A stretch of 58,309 nt of DNA from CAMWXW01 sp051650105 (GCA_051650105.1 JBOFIJ010000011.1:1-58309), one strand, 5' to 3'. Positions 19,562 to 30,139 are shown, counted from the stretch's first letter. Notes: a model not told the origin generated them from the letters alone. Program-made: numbers and translations.

Positions 19562-22171
19562 ATGCGTCTATTATCCTGTCTCGCTCTTGGAGTTCTTATG
19601 TTACTGCATCCAGTATTTGTCTTAGCCGCAACAAATGCCACCCTTGTTAATGGAATGAAAGTACTCATTCATGAGGATTCGCGTTTCCCACTTGTTTCAC
19701 TCAGGCTTTCTATCAAAGTTGGCTCTGCATATGAAGACCCTAAAACAGCGGGAATTAGCCATCTTCTCGAGCACATGGTTTTTAAAAGAACAAAAAAATG
19801 GCCCACCGGAACAGCAGCAAAGAAAGTAGAGGAAATGGGTGGATACATAAATGCCGCAACAAGCTTTGATTATACAACATACATTGTAGATATGCCTTCT
19901 GACCAGTGGGAACTCGGTATGGAGGTTCTCGAACAACTCGTTTTTGGGGCTGTCTTTGATAAGGAAGAACTTGAGAGAGAAAAAGAAGTTGTTCTTGAAG
20001 AGTTACGCAGAGGCCAGGATAACCCTCACAATACAATATTTCAAAAAACACAGGCTCTTCTTTTTAAAGGTACAGGATACCAAAGGCCAATTATTGGTTA
20101 CGAAGACACTATTAAGGCCATTACTGTTAACGATCTTCAAAACTATATTGCGAAATACTACCAACCTCAAGCTATGTATATTACTGTTGTTGGGGATATT
20201 AATAAACAAAATATTTTTTCCAATATACAATCTCGCTTTTTGGAATATAAAAATACTCTCACCCTCTCTACTCTTGAACCAATTGAACCAAAAACTCTCC
20301 CTTATGGACAATTTATTTCTATTGAACGCTCGGCACTCAACAAAGTCTATCTTGCCCTCACCATGCCGCTACCTGGTTATTATAGTATTGAATCAACACA
20401 ATTATCTGTTCTTGCACAGCTTCTTGCTGGTGACCTTGTTGCCCCTTTACAAAAAAAGTATAAATATGATCTACAATTGGTTGACTCCCTCTCTGTTAAT
20501 GCCTATGCCTTCCAACAATTAGGAATGCTCTATATTACTGCAGAAATAGATCCAGATAAAACAGAAGCTTTTCTTACAGAGCTTACAAAAGATTTAATTC
20601 TTTTGCCATCCATGCAATTTGGACAAGAAAACATTACTAAAGTACTATTTCAGGTTGAAGATTCTTTCTTACGTGCTAAAGAAACTCTTTCTAGCTTGAC
20701 TTCCTTCCTTAATTACCTACAACTCACATCTCCCTCCCCTCTTGCTGCTAAAAATTATTTAGACACTATTCGAGGAGTGGATCAAAATACTCTTTCTCTT
20801 CTTGCCAAAAACTGGATTACACCAAATCAGTTATCTCTTGTTGCTCTTATTCCTTCTAAATCTCCAAAAATTGACTTTCAAAGCATACTAAAGAAAAACT
20901 TCCCTATTACTGCAAAAAATGAAGGAATACAAAGTGAAATAATTAGTAAAGAGCCAAAAATTGTTACCCTTGAAGATGGAAAAACTATTATCTTCACTGA
21001 AGACACAACCATACCGTATACATCTATAAGCATAAAGTATCAAGGCGGTGAACTCCTTACTAAAGAAGACAAACAGGGGCTTATTGCTCTCACCTCTCAA
21101 ATGCTCCTTATGGGAACAAAGAAACGATCTGCTCTTGAAATTGAACAATTCCAATCCACTCGCTCAGCTTCCCTTTCGGCTTCTTCTGGAAAAACTTCTT
21201 TTACTATTTCTGCTACTCAACCAGCTCAATTCACCAACGATATTCTTCCTCTTCTTAAAGAAATTATTACAGAGCCAACATTCCCAAAGAATGAACTTGA
21301 GAAAGAAAAAAATAATCAAATTGCTGCCATTACGTCTACTGAAGACAGAGCTTTTTCCTTACTTTTTAGAAGATTAGGGGCTTTCCTTTTCCCAAATCAA
21401 CAATATGGATACTACACTCTTGGAACAAAAGAAAGTATACAGAATATAAAGAAAGAGGATCTTATTACTTTTTGGAATGAGCAAAAAACAAAAAATATGG
21501 TCTTCAGTGTCACTGGTGTATATGATGAAAAAGATATTATTGAATTTGTTAAAGAGCTTCCTTCTCCTTCAAAAGAAGAAAATAAACGCACTGTACTAGC
21601 ACCTTCTGTTACTTGGAATACTGTTCATGAGAATCTTCTCATTCTTCCACAAAGAGAACAAAGCCATATTCTTCTCACTTATCCAACAGCACCCATTGCT
21701 TCCGAAGATACTGCTGCACTTTGTCTTTTAGAAGCAAGCCTTTCTGGATTAAGCGGAATGCTCTTTATTGAATTACGAGAAAAAAGAAGTTTAGCGTACA
21801 CCGTTCGTTCATTCAATTCACAAAATACCGTATTTGGAATGTATTCATTTTATATAGCTTCTTCTCCCGATAAACAAGATAACGCTATTCGTGGTTTTGA
21901 AGACATTATACAAAGTCTTATCAATACTCCTTTACCAAAGGATGATATTGAAAAAGGTAAGAGACAGATAAAAAGTGATTATTACCGCTCTGTACAGTCT
22001 TATAGTGCGCGTGCAGCCTCTAATGCACAAAATTATTTATTACAATTACCGTTAAGCTATGATTTTGATATGATTCAAAAGGTAGAATCTTTAACAGCAA
22101 AAGATCTACAAAATGTTGTGAAGAAATACTTTGCCAATACAAAACCATATTTAAGCATTGTGCAACCGTAA
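19562..22171 (+). CDS. Two-domain M16 (pitrilysin-type) zinc peptidase, exported
   Basis: This 869-aa protein starts at ATG 19562; the upstream open frame overlaps the previous gene and lacks a signal peptide. A signal peptide covers residues 1-23 (CLALGVLMLLHPVFVLA). The first M16 domain has the inverted zinc motif HLLEH (67-71) and a distal Glu in KEVVLEELRR (about 147). It also has the family motifs GSAYEDP, GISHLLEHMVFK and GGYINAATSFDYT. The second half (about 490-869) is the non-catalytic M16C-like domain, with RSLAYTVRSF near residue 742. It is likely a periplasmic peptidase degrading peptides or processing envelope proteins. Confidence 0.93.
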   Translation: MRLLSCLALGVLMLLHPVFVLAATNATLVNGMKVLIHEDSRFPLVSLRLSIKVGSAYEDPKTAGISHLLEHMVFKRTKKWPTGTAAKKVEEMGGYINAATSFDYTTYIVDMPSDQWELGMEVLEQLVFGAVFDKEELEREKEVVLEELRRGQDNPHNTIFQKTQALLFKGTGYQRPIIGYEDTIKAITVNDLQNYIAKYYQPQAMYITVVGDINKQNIFSNIQSRFLEYKNTLTLSTLEPIEPKTLPYGQFISIERSALNKVYLALTMPLPGYYSIESTQLSVLAQLLAGDLVAPLQKKYKYDLQLVDSLSVNAYAFQQLGMLYITAEIDPDKTEAFLTELTKDLILLPSMQFGQENITKVLFQVEDSFLRAKETLSSLTSFLNYLQLTSPSPLAAKNYLDTIRGVDQNTLSLLAKNWITPNQLSLVALIPSKSPKIDFQSILKKNFPITAKNEGIQSEIISKEPKIVTLEDGKTIIFTEDTTIPYTSISIKYQGGELLTKEDKQGLIALTSQMLLMGTKKRSALEIEQFQSTRSASLSASSGKTSFTISATQPAQFTNDILPLLKEIITEPTFPKNELEKEKNNQIAAITSTEDRAFSLLFRRLGAFLFPNQQYGYYTLGTKESIQNIKKEDLITFWNEQKTKNMVFSVTGVYDEKDIIEFVKELPSPSKEENKRTVLAPSVTWNTVHENLLILPQREQSHILLTYPTAPIASEDTAALCLLEASLSGLSGMLFIELREKRSLAYTVRSFNSQNTVFGMYSFYIASSPDKQDNAIRGFEDIIQSLINTPLPKDDIEKGKRQIKSDYYRSVQSYSARAASNAQNYLLQLPLSYDFDMIQKVESLTAKDLQNVVKKYFANTKPYLSIVQP

Positions 22172-22258
22172 TCTTTTTAAGTATCGTATACAATACAGGC
22201 CTGGCAATTACAATAGATAAGGCTTTGTATTGTATATGCTTCATATAGGAAATGTTGT

Positions 22259-23287
22259 GTGAAAACATGTCTTATTTTTAGAACAGACAGAATTGGAGAT
22301 ATGGCTTGCTCTATACCTGCTCTTTACATGTGCAGGTTTTTACTGCCACAACATACTATTGTTCTTGTTGCCTCCGATCATACCGTTTCTCTTGTTAACA
22401 ATCTTGAATGTGTGGATACCGTTATTGCAAATTTGAAGGTATTTACCGATTCTCTTAACAAAGGGCGCTTCACGTCCATTGAATATGTTATTGCTATGAA
22501 CCAAAGTTCTGAAATTATTGAGCACATAAAAACCATACGGGCACCATATTCAATTGGAATTAAAAATAGTTTTGAATCCTTTTTTCTTTTTAATAAGGGA
22601 AGATTTGCAAAACATTTTCTTCAAAAAGAGAAAAATGAATCTCAAAGAATGCTCAATCTTGTCCGCAATATTAATCCCAAACAATTTGACGCCCTCTGCC
22701 CTACAATGCCAAATATTCGTATCTCCTATGAAGAAAAACATAAAAAGAAAGTACATGATTTCTTCGATACTCACAATTTACATAATAAAAAGATTATTTG
22801 TCTTAATCCAATAAAGGAGGGTGCCAGTAAAAGTGTACCAGACAACATGTACCCTTTATTATTAAAACATATTGAAGATGCTTTTCCAAATAATCCCATA
22901 CTTATCCTTGGTGTAGAACAGGATATGGAACGGATTCATTCATTTATTCAAGATTCTGCTTGCAAAAATATTCTTGTCTACACCTGTAGTTACGATTTAT
23001 TAGATTCCGTCGCTCTCATAGATTCAATATCTGTTTTTCTTGGAAGTTCTACAGGTCCAACACATATTTCTGCTATGCTTAATAAAGATACCATTGCCTT
23101 TTATCCGTATGATAAAAAACATGCTCCTTCTCGTTGGGGTTCATTTACAAAAGGTAATGTTCACTATATTCTCTCAAAGGGTAACGTTGATGCCAAAGAA
23201 AATATGCATCATAAAGATCTTTTTTCCAAAAAGCATATAGAAGAAACCATAGTAACACTGAAGAAATACCTTAATACACCCACGTAG
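22259..23287 (+). CDS. Glycosyltransferase family 9 (ADP-heptose:LPS heptosyltransferase-like)
   Basis: This 342-aa protein begins at GTG 22259, with AGGAAA about 8 nt upstream. The N-terminal Rossmann domain has the GT9 opening (M)KTCLIFRTDRIGDM. The C-terminal domain has the nucleotide-binding region IICLNPIKEGASKSVPDN and the conserved donor-site motif LGSSTGPTHISAML. Family members add heptose to the LPS inner core in the cytoplasm. It is not in an LPS operon here, so the acceptor is unknown. The Gly-rich donor loop is conserved, so it is probably active. Confidence 0.88.
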   Translation: MKTCLIFRTDRIGDMACSIPALYMCRFLLPQHTIVLVASDHTVSLVNNLECVDTVIANLKVFTDSLNKGRFTSIEYVIAMNQSSEIIEHIKTIRAPYSIGIKNSFESFFLFNKGRFAKHFLQKEKNESQRMLNLVRNINPKQFDALCPTMPNIRISYEEKHKKKVHDFFDTHNLHNKKIICLNPIKEGASKSVPDNMYPLLLKHIEDAFPNNPILILGVEQDMERIHSFIQDSACKNILVYTCSYDLLDSVALIDSISVFLGSSTGPTHISAMLNKDTIAFYPYDKKHAPSRWGSFTKGNVHYILSKGNVDAKENMHHKDLFSKKHIEETIVTLKKYLNTPT

Positions 23288-23855
23288 TACCATCCTACTT
23301 CATTGTAGTAACTATCTGCAAACTCTCTTTCTATCACACTCTCTTGCTAAGAGAAATTAGAAACACAACATACTCTTGCTTCACAAGACAATATATAATA
23401 TACCTAGATTCTCTTTCTTTTTACTCTCTTATTATACTATGATACTTTTGCATATTGGTAACACTATAGGAAATTCTATATCCTCCAAAAAATATATTTC
23501 ACTTATATCATAATAACAAATTGTACATTAAATATATTCTCCTACGCATATAAATAAATGTATTGTTTATAATAATATTATCTTTATACCGTGAACAATA
23601 ACTCTATTTTTTTCTTATGTATTTTACTCTATGTCGCTACAGCCCATTATACACATCATAATACATTACATATTATATATTCATAATAAGGGAAAATATA
23701 AAAGCTATTTATAATGCCATATGCTCACTTAGCTAAGGCATTCTCATACATATATAACAAATACCATAATAGCATTGCATGAATTTTGTACAGAGCATTC
23801 TTTCTTCTTTACTTTGCAGGACACGTGCTATATATTCTCCTCACTGGGGATTTAT
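23288..23855. other. Gene-free spacer
   Basis: No gene or repeat is seen. An in-frame extension of the next gene to 23775 is possible but lacks an RBS. Confidence 0.5.
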
Positions 23856-25010
23856 ATGAAACCATTTCACAGTACTATTTTCTCGGAATCCTGTGCAGAA
23901 CATTCCGCTATTATGGAAGATTTTTTTTCTCATCTACAAAAGATTCTTCCTCTCAAAAATAAACACCTTGTTGAACTTCCCTATGCTATTGCCGATCTAT
24001 CTAAAATACTAACCAGCGCCAGAGATGATATTAGTGCATATTGGGCAAATTCACGCTTTATGGCTGCATATTTTTATTATTTTTTACCCTGGAATCTTAT
24101 ACGACTTTCCCATATACTCCCCACATTACAAATACCTTCAGTTAATGAATTCAAAAATAACCCTGTTATTGTTGATGTAGGTAGTGGTTCACTAACACTC
24201 CCTATCGCCCTTTGGCTTTTTAGAAAGGATTTACAAGATATTGCACTCACCGTGTATTGTTGCGATACCATTATAAAACCCATGGAACTAGGTAGAAAAC
24301 TCTTATACTCACTTATGGATACCACACAAAAAAAAACGTGGTCTATAAAACTTCTCGATTCCAAGAAAAAATCCGCGTTAAAAGAACTTACTTCACAATC
24401 TTCTCTTACAATAGCCTCTCATGTATACAATGAAATTATTCAAAAAAAACCAAAAACACGAGAACATATTATTTCTTCTTTTTCCCACTCCCTTATACAA
24501 ACACTTTCTGCTAACGGGCAATTTCTTATTATTGAACCAGGAACAAGGTTAGGTGGTGGCATTATAAGCTCTATTCAAGAATATCTTGTTGAAAATACGC
24601 ATATGTCTATACTTGCTCCCTGCACACACAATGAAATATGCCCTTATGTCAATTCTTCTACGTGGTGTCACTTTACATTTGCACATTATACTACCCCAAA
24701 ATGGCTCAAATTTTTAACTGAAAAAGCTAAAATTCATAAAATTTCTCTTTCTATATCTTTTATTCATGCACAAAAACAGCCCTACTCCTCCCCTTTTGAT
24801 GCTAGAATAGTATCTAAACCAATAATTATTGATAGTTTTAAGGAAAAAGTACGCTATGCTTGCTCAAAACAAGGTATCGTTATCGTACAAAATGCATACA
24901 CGATTACTCAAGGCTCTGCTATTTGCATACATATTCCAGAACATCCCACACTCGACAAAAAAACAAAATTTCCCCTTGTCTTCATTGCACAGAAACAGAA
25001 ATCTTTGTGA
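23856..25010 (+). CDS. Rsm22-like ribosome-associated SAM methyltransferase
   Basis: The ATG at 23856 (384 aa) is chosen because GGGGAT lies 5 nt upstream. The N-terminal helical part contains YAIADLSKILTSARDD and an AYFYYFLPWN segment typical of the Rsm22 family. The SAM motif I is VIVDVGSGSLTLPIALWL (about 106-123), followed by TVYCCDT and, later, GQFLIIEPGTRLGG. Rsm22 proteins are assembly factors of the small ribosomal subunit in mitochondria, and bacterial homologues are poorly characterised. I did not find the family's usual metal-binding Cys cluster in full; the CPYVNSSTWCHF region is the likely counterpart. Confidence 0.8.
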   Translation: MKPFHSTIFSESCAEHSAIMEDFFSHLQKILPLKNKHLVELPYAIADLSKILTSARDDISAYWANSRFMAAYFYYFLPWNLIRLSHILPTLQIPSVNEFKNNPVIVDVGSGSLTLPIALWLFRKDLQDIALTVYCCDTIIKPMELGRKLLYSLMDTTQKKTWSIKLLDSKKKSALKELTSQSSLTIASHVYNEIIQKKPKTREHIISSFSHSLIQTLSANGQFLIIEPGTRLGGGIISSIQEYLVENTHMSILAPCTHNEICPYVNSSTWCHFTFAHYTTPKWLKFLTEKAKIHKISLSISFIHAQKQPYSSPFDARIVSKPIIIDSFKEKVRYACSKQGIVIVQNAYTITQGSAICIHIPEHPTLDKKTKFPLVFIAQKQKSL

Positions 25011-25289
25011 AACACGACATTCCCATACTACCCTTTAATACAATACTAACAAAAATTATTTTATGGATATATTTTCTAATATGCCGTGCATATTCTTCTA
25101 TCTCTAACAATAAACTATTCCTCAACATGCTCACTTTAGCACTGGCATACACACTATCCATATAAATAATACCCTCTATTTGCTTCATCGTTTGTTCCTT
25201 CTTAATTAGTATAGTGGCATATAACATGCATGAGGCCCCATAGTGTTATCACAATATCTCTTATTCTCAAAGATAATGGGGCATTGCCT

Positions 25290-25742
25290 ATGGAACCAAT
25301 ATTTAATACGGAAATTCATAATGAAGATTCTTTTTTACAAGGAATCTCTTTCAATACTCTCGAAAACGCTTTACATGATCTTGAAGTGGAATATAAAAAA
25401 CTACAAGAATCGTGTATCCTCTTGGCAAAAGATTTTCGTAATAACAACAATAATCAAGACGCTCTATTAAAACTCTCTGCGCTGTTACGCACCATTACTC
25501 CACTTCTACGAAAAGCTTACACTATTCAATTAGAATATTCTTTACAAAGCACAATTAATGATTCCACCTTCACAACCATGCAAGTACTAAGTGAAGAAAT
25601 TGGAGAAGGAATAGTGTTAGAAGATTGGGTCCTTCTCAGCGACACGTTGGAATATGAATTAACCACCCTTATTGAAAGATGGATTCTTACTGTTAAAGAA
25701 ATGAAACAAGAGGTGAAAGAATACTATGCACACACAAAATAA
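25290..25742 (+). CDS. Small helical protein of unknown function
   Basis: From ATG 25290 (GGGG 8 nt upstream) this is a 150-aa acidic, almost wholly helical protein. An in-frame ATG at 25230 is possible but has no RBS. Leu and Glu repeats (NALHDLEVEYKKLQESC, LLKLSALLRTITPLLRKAY) suggest a helical bundle. It overlaps the next gene by 17 nt, which indicates translational coupling. I do not recognise a family. The pairing with a FliT-like protein hints at an export-chaperone or flagellar role, but this is only inference. Confidence 0.6.
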   Translation: MEPIFNTEIHNEDSFLQGISFNTLENALHDLEVEYKKLQESCILLAKDFRNNNNNQDALLKLSALLRTITPLLRKAYTIQLEYSLQSTINDSTFTTMQVLSEEIGEGIVLEDWVLLSDTLEYELTTLIERWILTVKEMKQEVKEYYAHTK

Positions 25743-26097
25743 CCCCATTGATTTATTAAACAGAGCAAAAGAATTGGCATACCGAGAGCTTGAAATACTT
25801 TGCCAAAATAATGACGATTCGTTGTCTCTTGCAGACGAATATTCCTCTGAAAGATCCATTCTCATTCTGCAAGCATGGGAATCGCAACAAGAAGATTCTG
25901 AAGATTTCCCTCTTTTTAAAGAACGTTTACAAGAATTGTATACACTTCAAGAAGAACTTATTGTAACAGCGGAAAACATTAAACTCGACATTAATAAAGA
26001 GTTGAAATTATCGCAGAGATTACGAAAAAGATTGTCTGGATACCAATATTCTCTTGGTCAAGAATTAAATAAAGAAAAGAGCTCTCAGTCTTTTTAA
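25726..26097 (+). CDS. Small helical protein, FliT-like in general features
   Basis: This 123-aa protein starts inside the previous gene. The chain is helical: residues 5-20 (DLLNRAKELAYRELEIL) and 68-110 with a regular LQEELIVTAENI pattern. The basic tail KLSQRLRKRLSGYQYSLG resembles small flagellar/FliT-like chaperones of Desulfovibrio-type bacteria in size and tail composition. I cannot confirm the family. It ends 72 bp before psd. No flagellar gene is nearby. Confidence 0.55.
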   Translation: MHTQNNPIDLLNRAKELAYRELEILCQNNDDSLSLADEYSSERSILILQAWESQQEDSEDFPLFKERLQELYTLQEELIVTAENIKLDINKELKLSQRLRKRLSGYQYSLGQELNKEKSSQSF

Positions 26098-26169
26098 TGC
26101 GACGTTTTGTATAAAGATTTTTCAAAAAACCTTGCTATTTCCACCTATAAAAGGTAGAGTAGGTCTATT

Positions 26170-26811
26170 ATGAAAAATGAAAAAATTGGTATAGCGAAGG
26201 AAGGATATCCTATTTTATTCTTGCTTTTTGCTACAGCACTTGTACTCGCTATTCTACAATACACCCTTCTCTCTATCGCGTCTCTTGCTTTACTCTGGTT
26301 TTCTGTGTATTTCTTTAGAGATCCAGAAAGAGTTATTCCTGTCGGTATCACATCTGCTGTTAGTCCTGCTGACGGAAAAATTATTAAAATAGAAGATGCG
26401 ATTAATCCTATTACAAACGAGCCAGCAACACTTGTCTCCATTTTTATGAACGTTTTCAGTGTGCATGTTAATAGAATGCCTATTGCCGCAACAATCGAAG
26501 AAATACACTATCATGAAGGACTTTTTCTCAATGCCTCTTGGGATAAAGCCAGTAAAGACAATGAACAGTGCTCTTATCTACTTAAAGCTCACGATGGGTC
26601 AAAGTGGACTATGGTTCAAATATCTGGACTTATTGCACGCAGAATTGTTGCAAGGGTGAGTGCTGGAGATTCTCTTGAAAAAGGTGAACGCTACGGTTTA
26701 ATACGTTTTGGTTCTAGAGTCGATCTCTATATTCCAAAAACATATATCCCAACTGTGAATATTGGAAAACAAGTATTTGCTGGACAAAGTATTTTAGCAC
26801 AGCTGCAATAA
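26170..26811 (+). CDS. psd: Phosphatidylserine decarboxylase proenzyme
   Basis: This 213-aa protein converts phosphatidylserine to phosphatidylethanolamine at the inner membrane. It is the short archaeal/delta-type Psd. Two N-terminal hydrophobic helices (about 14-47) precede FFRDPERVIP, VSPADGKI and FMNVFSVHVNRMP, all conserved. The autocleavage site is the Gly-Ser in RFGSRVDLY (about 184-192), which generates the pyruvoyl group. It is followed after 10 bp by pssA, the enzyme supplying its substrate. Confidence 0.96.
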   Translation: MKNEKIGIAKEGYPILFLLFATALVLAILQYTLLSIASLALLWFSVYFFRDPERVIPVGITSAVSPADGKIIKIEDAINPITNEPATLVSIFMNVFSVHVNRMPIAATIEEIHYHEGLFLNASWDKASKDNEQCSYLLKAHDGSKWTMVQISGLIARRIVARVSAGDSLEKGERYGLIRFGSRVDLYIPKTYIPTVNIGKQVFAGQSILAQLQ

Positions 26812-26821
26812 GGTATTGTTT

Positions 26822-27571
26822 ATGAGTGAAGAAAAACTTCCACACAAGAGTATTTATATACTCCCCAATCTTTTCACTACTGGAAGCATTTTTCTTGGTT
26901 TCCTTGCTATTCTTTTTGTACAAGCAGAACACTTCTCTGCTGCAGCTATTTCTATTTTAATCGGTTCTTTTCTAGATGGTTTAGATGGTAAAGTAGCCAG
27001 ATTAACCAATACCACAAGCGAATTTGGCATTCAATACGATTCTTTGGCAGACCTTATAACATTTGGGATGGCCCCCGCTTTTTTGATGTATACATGGGCA
27101 TTACACACATTTGGTAGAATTGGAATTGCCATTAGTTTCTTATATCTCACTGCAGGAGCGCTACGACTTGCACGTTTCAATATTTCTACAGCTGTTATTT
27201 CGAAAAAATTCTTTATTGGTCTCCCGATACCAGTAGCTGCTGGAACACTCTGTTTTACTGTCTTATTTGTGCGTTTTCTTGACGTCACATTTTCTATATC
27301 TGTTCCACATCTACTTGCATCCCTCATTCTCACTCTCTTTTTAGCCTTACTTATGATCAGTCGAATACAATATTTTTCATTTAAAGAATTTACTGTTATG
27401 AAAGCAAAACCATTTAGTGTTTTTGTTTGTGCTCTTATTCTTTTCTTATTATTTGTTATTAAGCCTGTTCTATTTGGTTTTGTCTGTGCTATGGGGTATA
27501 TTATTTCTGGCCTTATATACTCATTACTCTATCTTCCACTAAGAAAGAAAAAAGAGAGATCTACCTTATAA
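26822..27571 (+). CDS. pssA: CDP-diacylglycerol--serine O-phosphatidyltransferase
   Basis: This 249-aa integral membrane enzyme makes phosphatidylserine from CDP-diacylglycerol and serine, feeding Psd. The CDP-alcohol phosphotransferase signature is present as DGLDGKVARL plus EFGIQYDSLAD (about 49-74), with all four acidic metal ligands. At least six hydrophobic helices are visible. ATG 26822 is preferred over the upstream TTG because AAGG lies 8 nt before it. It is in an operon with psd, and the CYTH gene begins 3 nt after the stop. Confidence 0.95.
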   Translation: MSEEKLPHKSIYILPNLFTTGSIFLGFLAILFVQAEHFSAAAISILIGSFLDGLDGKVARLTNTTSEFGIQYDSLADLITFGMAPAFLMYTWALHTFGRIGIAISFLYLTAGALRLARFNISTAVISKKFFIGLPIPVAAGTLCFTVLFVRFLDVTFSISVPHLLASLILTLFLALLMISRIQYFSFKEFTVMKAKPFSVFVCALILFLLFVIKPVLFGFVCAMGYIISGLIYSLLYLPLRKKKERSTL

Positions 27572-27573
27572 AT

Positions 27574-28062
27574 ATGGCTTTAGAAATTGAAAGACGCTTT
27601 CTTATAAAAGAAAATTATAATATGGATTTAGTTTTAGAAAATGCTAAAGTTCATCATATTATTCAAGGATACCTTCTTAATACAGAAGAAAAAGTTGTTC
27701 GTATTCGTATTAAAGATGACAATGCTTTCTTATGTTGCAAGAAAAGTATTTCCGCAACTAAAAGAATAGAATTTGAGTACCCTATCCCGCACAGCGACGC
27801 TCTCTTTATCTTGGAAACCATGTGTGATGGTTTCTCTATAGAAAAGAAACGTTACTACATTTATCACCATTCACTTTTATGGGAAATAGATTATTTTTTA
27901 CAAGATAATAGTGGGCTTATTCTTGCTGAAGTAGAATTAGATAGCCCCTCACAACACATTTCTCTACCTGTTTGGATTGGAAAAGAAATTACAGAAAATC
28001 CTTCCTTCACCAATGCTGCCCTTTCTAAAAAACCATTTTCAACGTGGTCTACCTCATTATAA
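27574..28062 (+). CDS. CYTH-domain protein (triphosphatase/adenylate-cyclase-like)
   Basis: This 162-aa protein starts with the CYTH signature ALEIERRFLIK (ExExK-type: E-I-E-R-R). Charged strands of a triphosphate tunnel follow: VVRIRIKDD, CCKKSI, KRIEFEYPIP, EKKRYYI, WEIDYF and LAEVELDS. CYTH enzymes of this length usually hydrolyse inorganic triphosphate or related compounds with a divalent metal. It is cytosolic. It is transcribed with psd-pssA, a conserved-looking but functionally unexplained link. Confidence 0.9.
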   Translation: MALEIERRFLIKENYNMDLVLENAKVHHIIQGYLLNTEEKVVRIRIKDDNAFLCCKKSISATKRIEFEYPIPHSDALFILETMCDGFSIEKKRYYIYHHSLLWEIDYFLQDNSGLILAEVELDSPSQHISLPVWIGKEITENPSFTNAALSKKPFSTWSTSL

Positions 28063-28764
28063 ATATATCTTCTCCTCTTTTACAATGCACCAAAGAGCTT
28101 CCTATACCTATATACATAAATACACTATGTTATATACTCTTCTTATAAAAATTAATTGAAGCACAATATTATTTCAACTTATTACGATACTCTCTTTTTT
28201 GCCCTCAAATGTATTTGCATACACCTTAGCACACAATATAATCCTCTTGTCATATTTTTGAACAGTATTCTTTTCTATACAACGTTCTATAAGAATACTC
28301 CACAACTTCCTCCATTACGCTCCATAAGCATTCAACGTATACTAACCATTTTCTCCTCACACCCATGCAGCAAATAGCAAAAGATCAAAACTTTGTAAAA
28401 TAGATATTCACACAATAACAACAATGGCACCTTTTTACATAAATATAGCATAACACACAATCTATCTTACTACATTCTATAACATTACTTTTTCTTTTTT
28501 ATCTATATACTATGACACTTCCCACACAATATATTCACCGCGCGGTGAAGCCAAGTACTCAAAATACCTTCTCTTTATTATTTTTTATCTGTAAAAGTAT
28601 TGTCCCCCATTCACAATACTCTCTTTATTATTTACTAAAAAATATTCTGTGCTATATATAACATGACATATTATTTCTTGTTTCTTTTATAAATCTTTTT
28701 TTACTCTTATGATTTAGATAATTCTACCGTTATACTTCTTAGGTAGATTATTGTAGGATAAATA
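28063..28764. other. Gene-free spacer of about 700 bp
   Basis: No gene, RNA or terminator is clear. The plus-strand frames here are short and low-complexity. Confidence 0.55.
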
Positions 28765-29187
28765 ATGACTATACATAATACTTGTCTCTTTTGTAAAATT
28801 GTTTCAAAAGAACTACCAGTACACCTTTTATATGAAGACGAACATGTTCTTTCTTTTCTAGACATCGCTCCTATTACACTAGGACATTGTCTTATAATTC
28901 CAAAAGAACATTATAGCAATGTTTTAAATACACCCAAAGAATTTGGTGCCCATTTACTGCATGCCATACATATTGTTGGTTCTGCCATATTACAAGGAAT
29001 GAACACAACTGGACTAAATGTAAACCAAAATAATGGCTCTTTAGCTGGCCAAGTTATTTTCCACACGCATTGGCATCTTATCCCGCGATATAACAATGAT
29101 ACTCTTTCTTTATGGCCTGCAAACACATCTGTTAGTAATACTCTTTTAGAAGAATACGCTAGCACCATTAAAAAATATATCCCATAG
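28765..29187 (+). CDS. HIT-family nucleotide hydrolase (HinT-like)
   Basis: This 140-aa cytosolic protein begins with CLFCKIVSKELPVHLLYED, the usual HIT start with two Cys. GHCLIIPKEHYSNV and NQNNGSLAGQVIFHTHWHLIPRY follow. The histidine triad is HTHWH (HxHxH-type; the middle His is the nucleophile). Such enzymes hydrolyse nucleoside phosphoramidates or AMP-lysine-like adducts. It lies 11 bp upstream of the IHF gene and is probably cotranscribed with it. Confidence 0.95.
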   Translation: MTIHNTCLFCKIVSKELPVHLLYEDEHVLSFLDIAPITLGHCLIIPKEHYSNVLNTPKEFGAHLLHAIHIVGSAILQGMNTTGLNVNQNNGSLAGQVIFHTHWHLIPRYNNDTLSLWPANTSVSNTLLEEYASTIKKYIP

Positions 29188-29198
29188 GAGAATACATT

Positions 29199-29510
29199 AT
29201 GTTAAATAAGACACTTGAAACATTAACAAAATCTAAAATTGCTAAGGCAATATCTGATGAACTTGGAAGTACCAAAATTCAAGCTGAAACTCTTGTAGAA
29301 ACCATGTTATCTCTCATGAAAGATGCGCTTAGGAAAGATTCCAGTTTATTAATTAGTGGATTTGGAAAATTTGAAGCCTGTGAAAAAAATGCCAGACGGG
29401 GCAGAAATCCACAAACAGATGAGGAAATTGTGCTTGATCCACGACGAGTGCTTGTTTTCAGATTATCAAAGAAATTTAGAGAACAATTAAATAAATCCAA
29501 CACAAAATAA
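29199..29510 (+). CDS. Integration host factor/HU-family DNA-bending protein
   Basis: This 103-aa protein of the bacterial DNABII family bends DNA as a dimer and supports nucleoid architecture, replication and recombination. Residues about 9-50 form the helical dimerisation body. The family signature GFGKFEACEKNARRGRNPQT (about 50-70) contains the beta-arm and the intercalating Pro. The length and the long N-terminus favour an IHF-alpha-like member. RBS AGGAGAAT is seen. A long hairpin follows the stop. Confidence 0.93.
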   Translation: MLNKTLETLTKSKIAKAISDELGSTKIQAETLVETMLSLMKDALRKDSSLLISGFGKFEACEKNARRGRNPQTDEEIVLDPRRVLVFRLSKKFREQLNKSNTK

Positions 29511-29519
29511 TATGCTGAT

Positions 29520-29558
29520 AGTGAAGAAAAGGTACTTTTACGTGCCTTCTTCATCACT
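29520..29558 (+). terminator. Imperfect long hairpin after the IHF gene
   Basis: AGTGA.GAAAAGGTAC pairs with GTGCCTTCTTC.TCACT (one mismatch and one bulge) around a six-base loop, 10 bp after the stop. No T run follows. Confidence 0.55.
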
Positions 29559-30139
29559 TACTGTTATAGTATTAACATAACATACATCAGCCAACGTATA
29601 TAATTTTTATTATAATTAAACAGTCACGTATAGTACTCTAATACACTGGACAGCTGTAGTAAAAGCGTATACATACTCTTTGGTATACTCTATAACAGTT
29701 TTCTCTATGGCTTTGCTATCATCTTTTATTTATTATTTGAATAGCTCTTCGTAACACACTGCCCTTGTTTCTTGTAACATCGCTGAGTGAGAAAGTATAT
29801 TCAATAAAAATACTTTAGAAGGATTTTTCTGAGAAATTACCGTTTTACCCCATTATTTAAAAACTATTTCCACAAAAATGTACTATTATGTCTCTCTTAG
29901 GAATAATATACTTTTTAGTATTAACTATACTTATCAACTCTTTATAGAATAGCCTCTAAAATATAAAGATCTCTGAGGCAGAGCGGTATTTACTATAATA
30001 TATATTTTTTTCTAAATAGTACATTGCTGTGGAAAAATAAGCATCAGCAGATAATCTCTATTTATTATTAAAAATTAGCAACAAAATAGTAGAGAAATTG
30101 TACTTTATTATATATTTACAATGCCATTATGTTATTCCA
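29559..30139. other. Gene-free spacer
   Basis: Nothing recognisable; AT-rich. Confidence 0.55.
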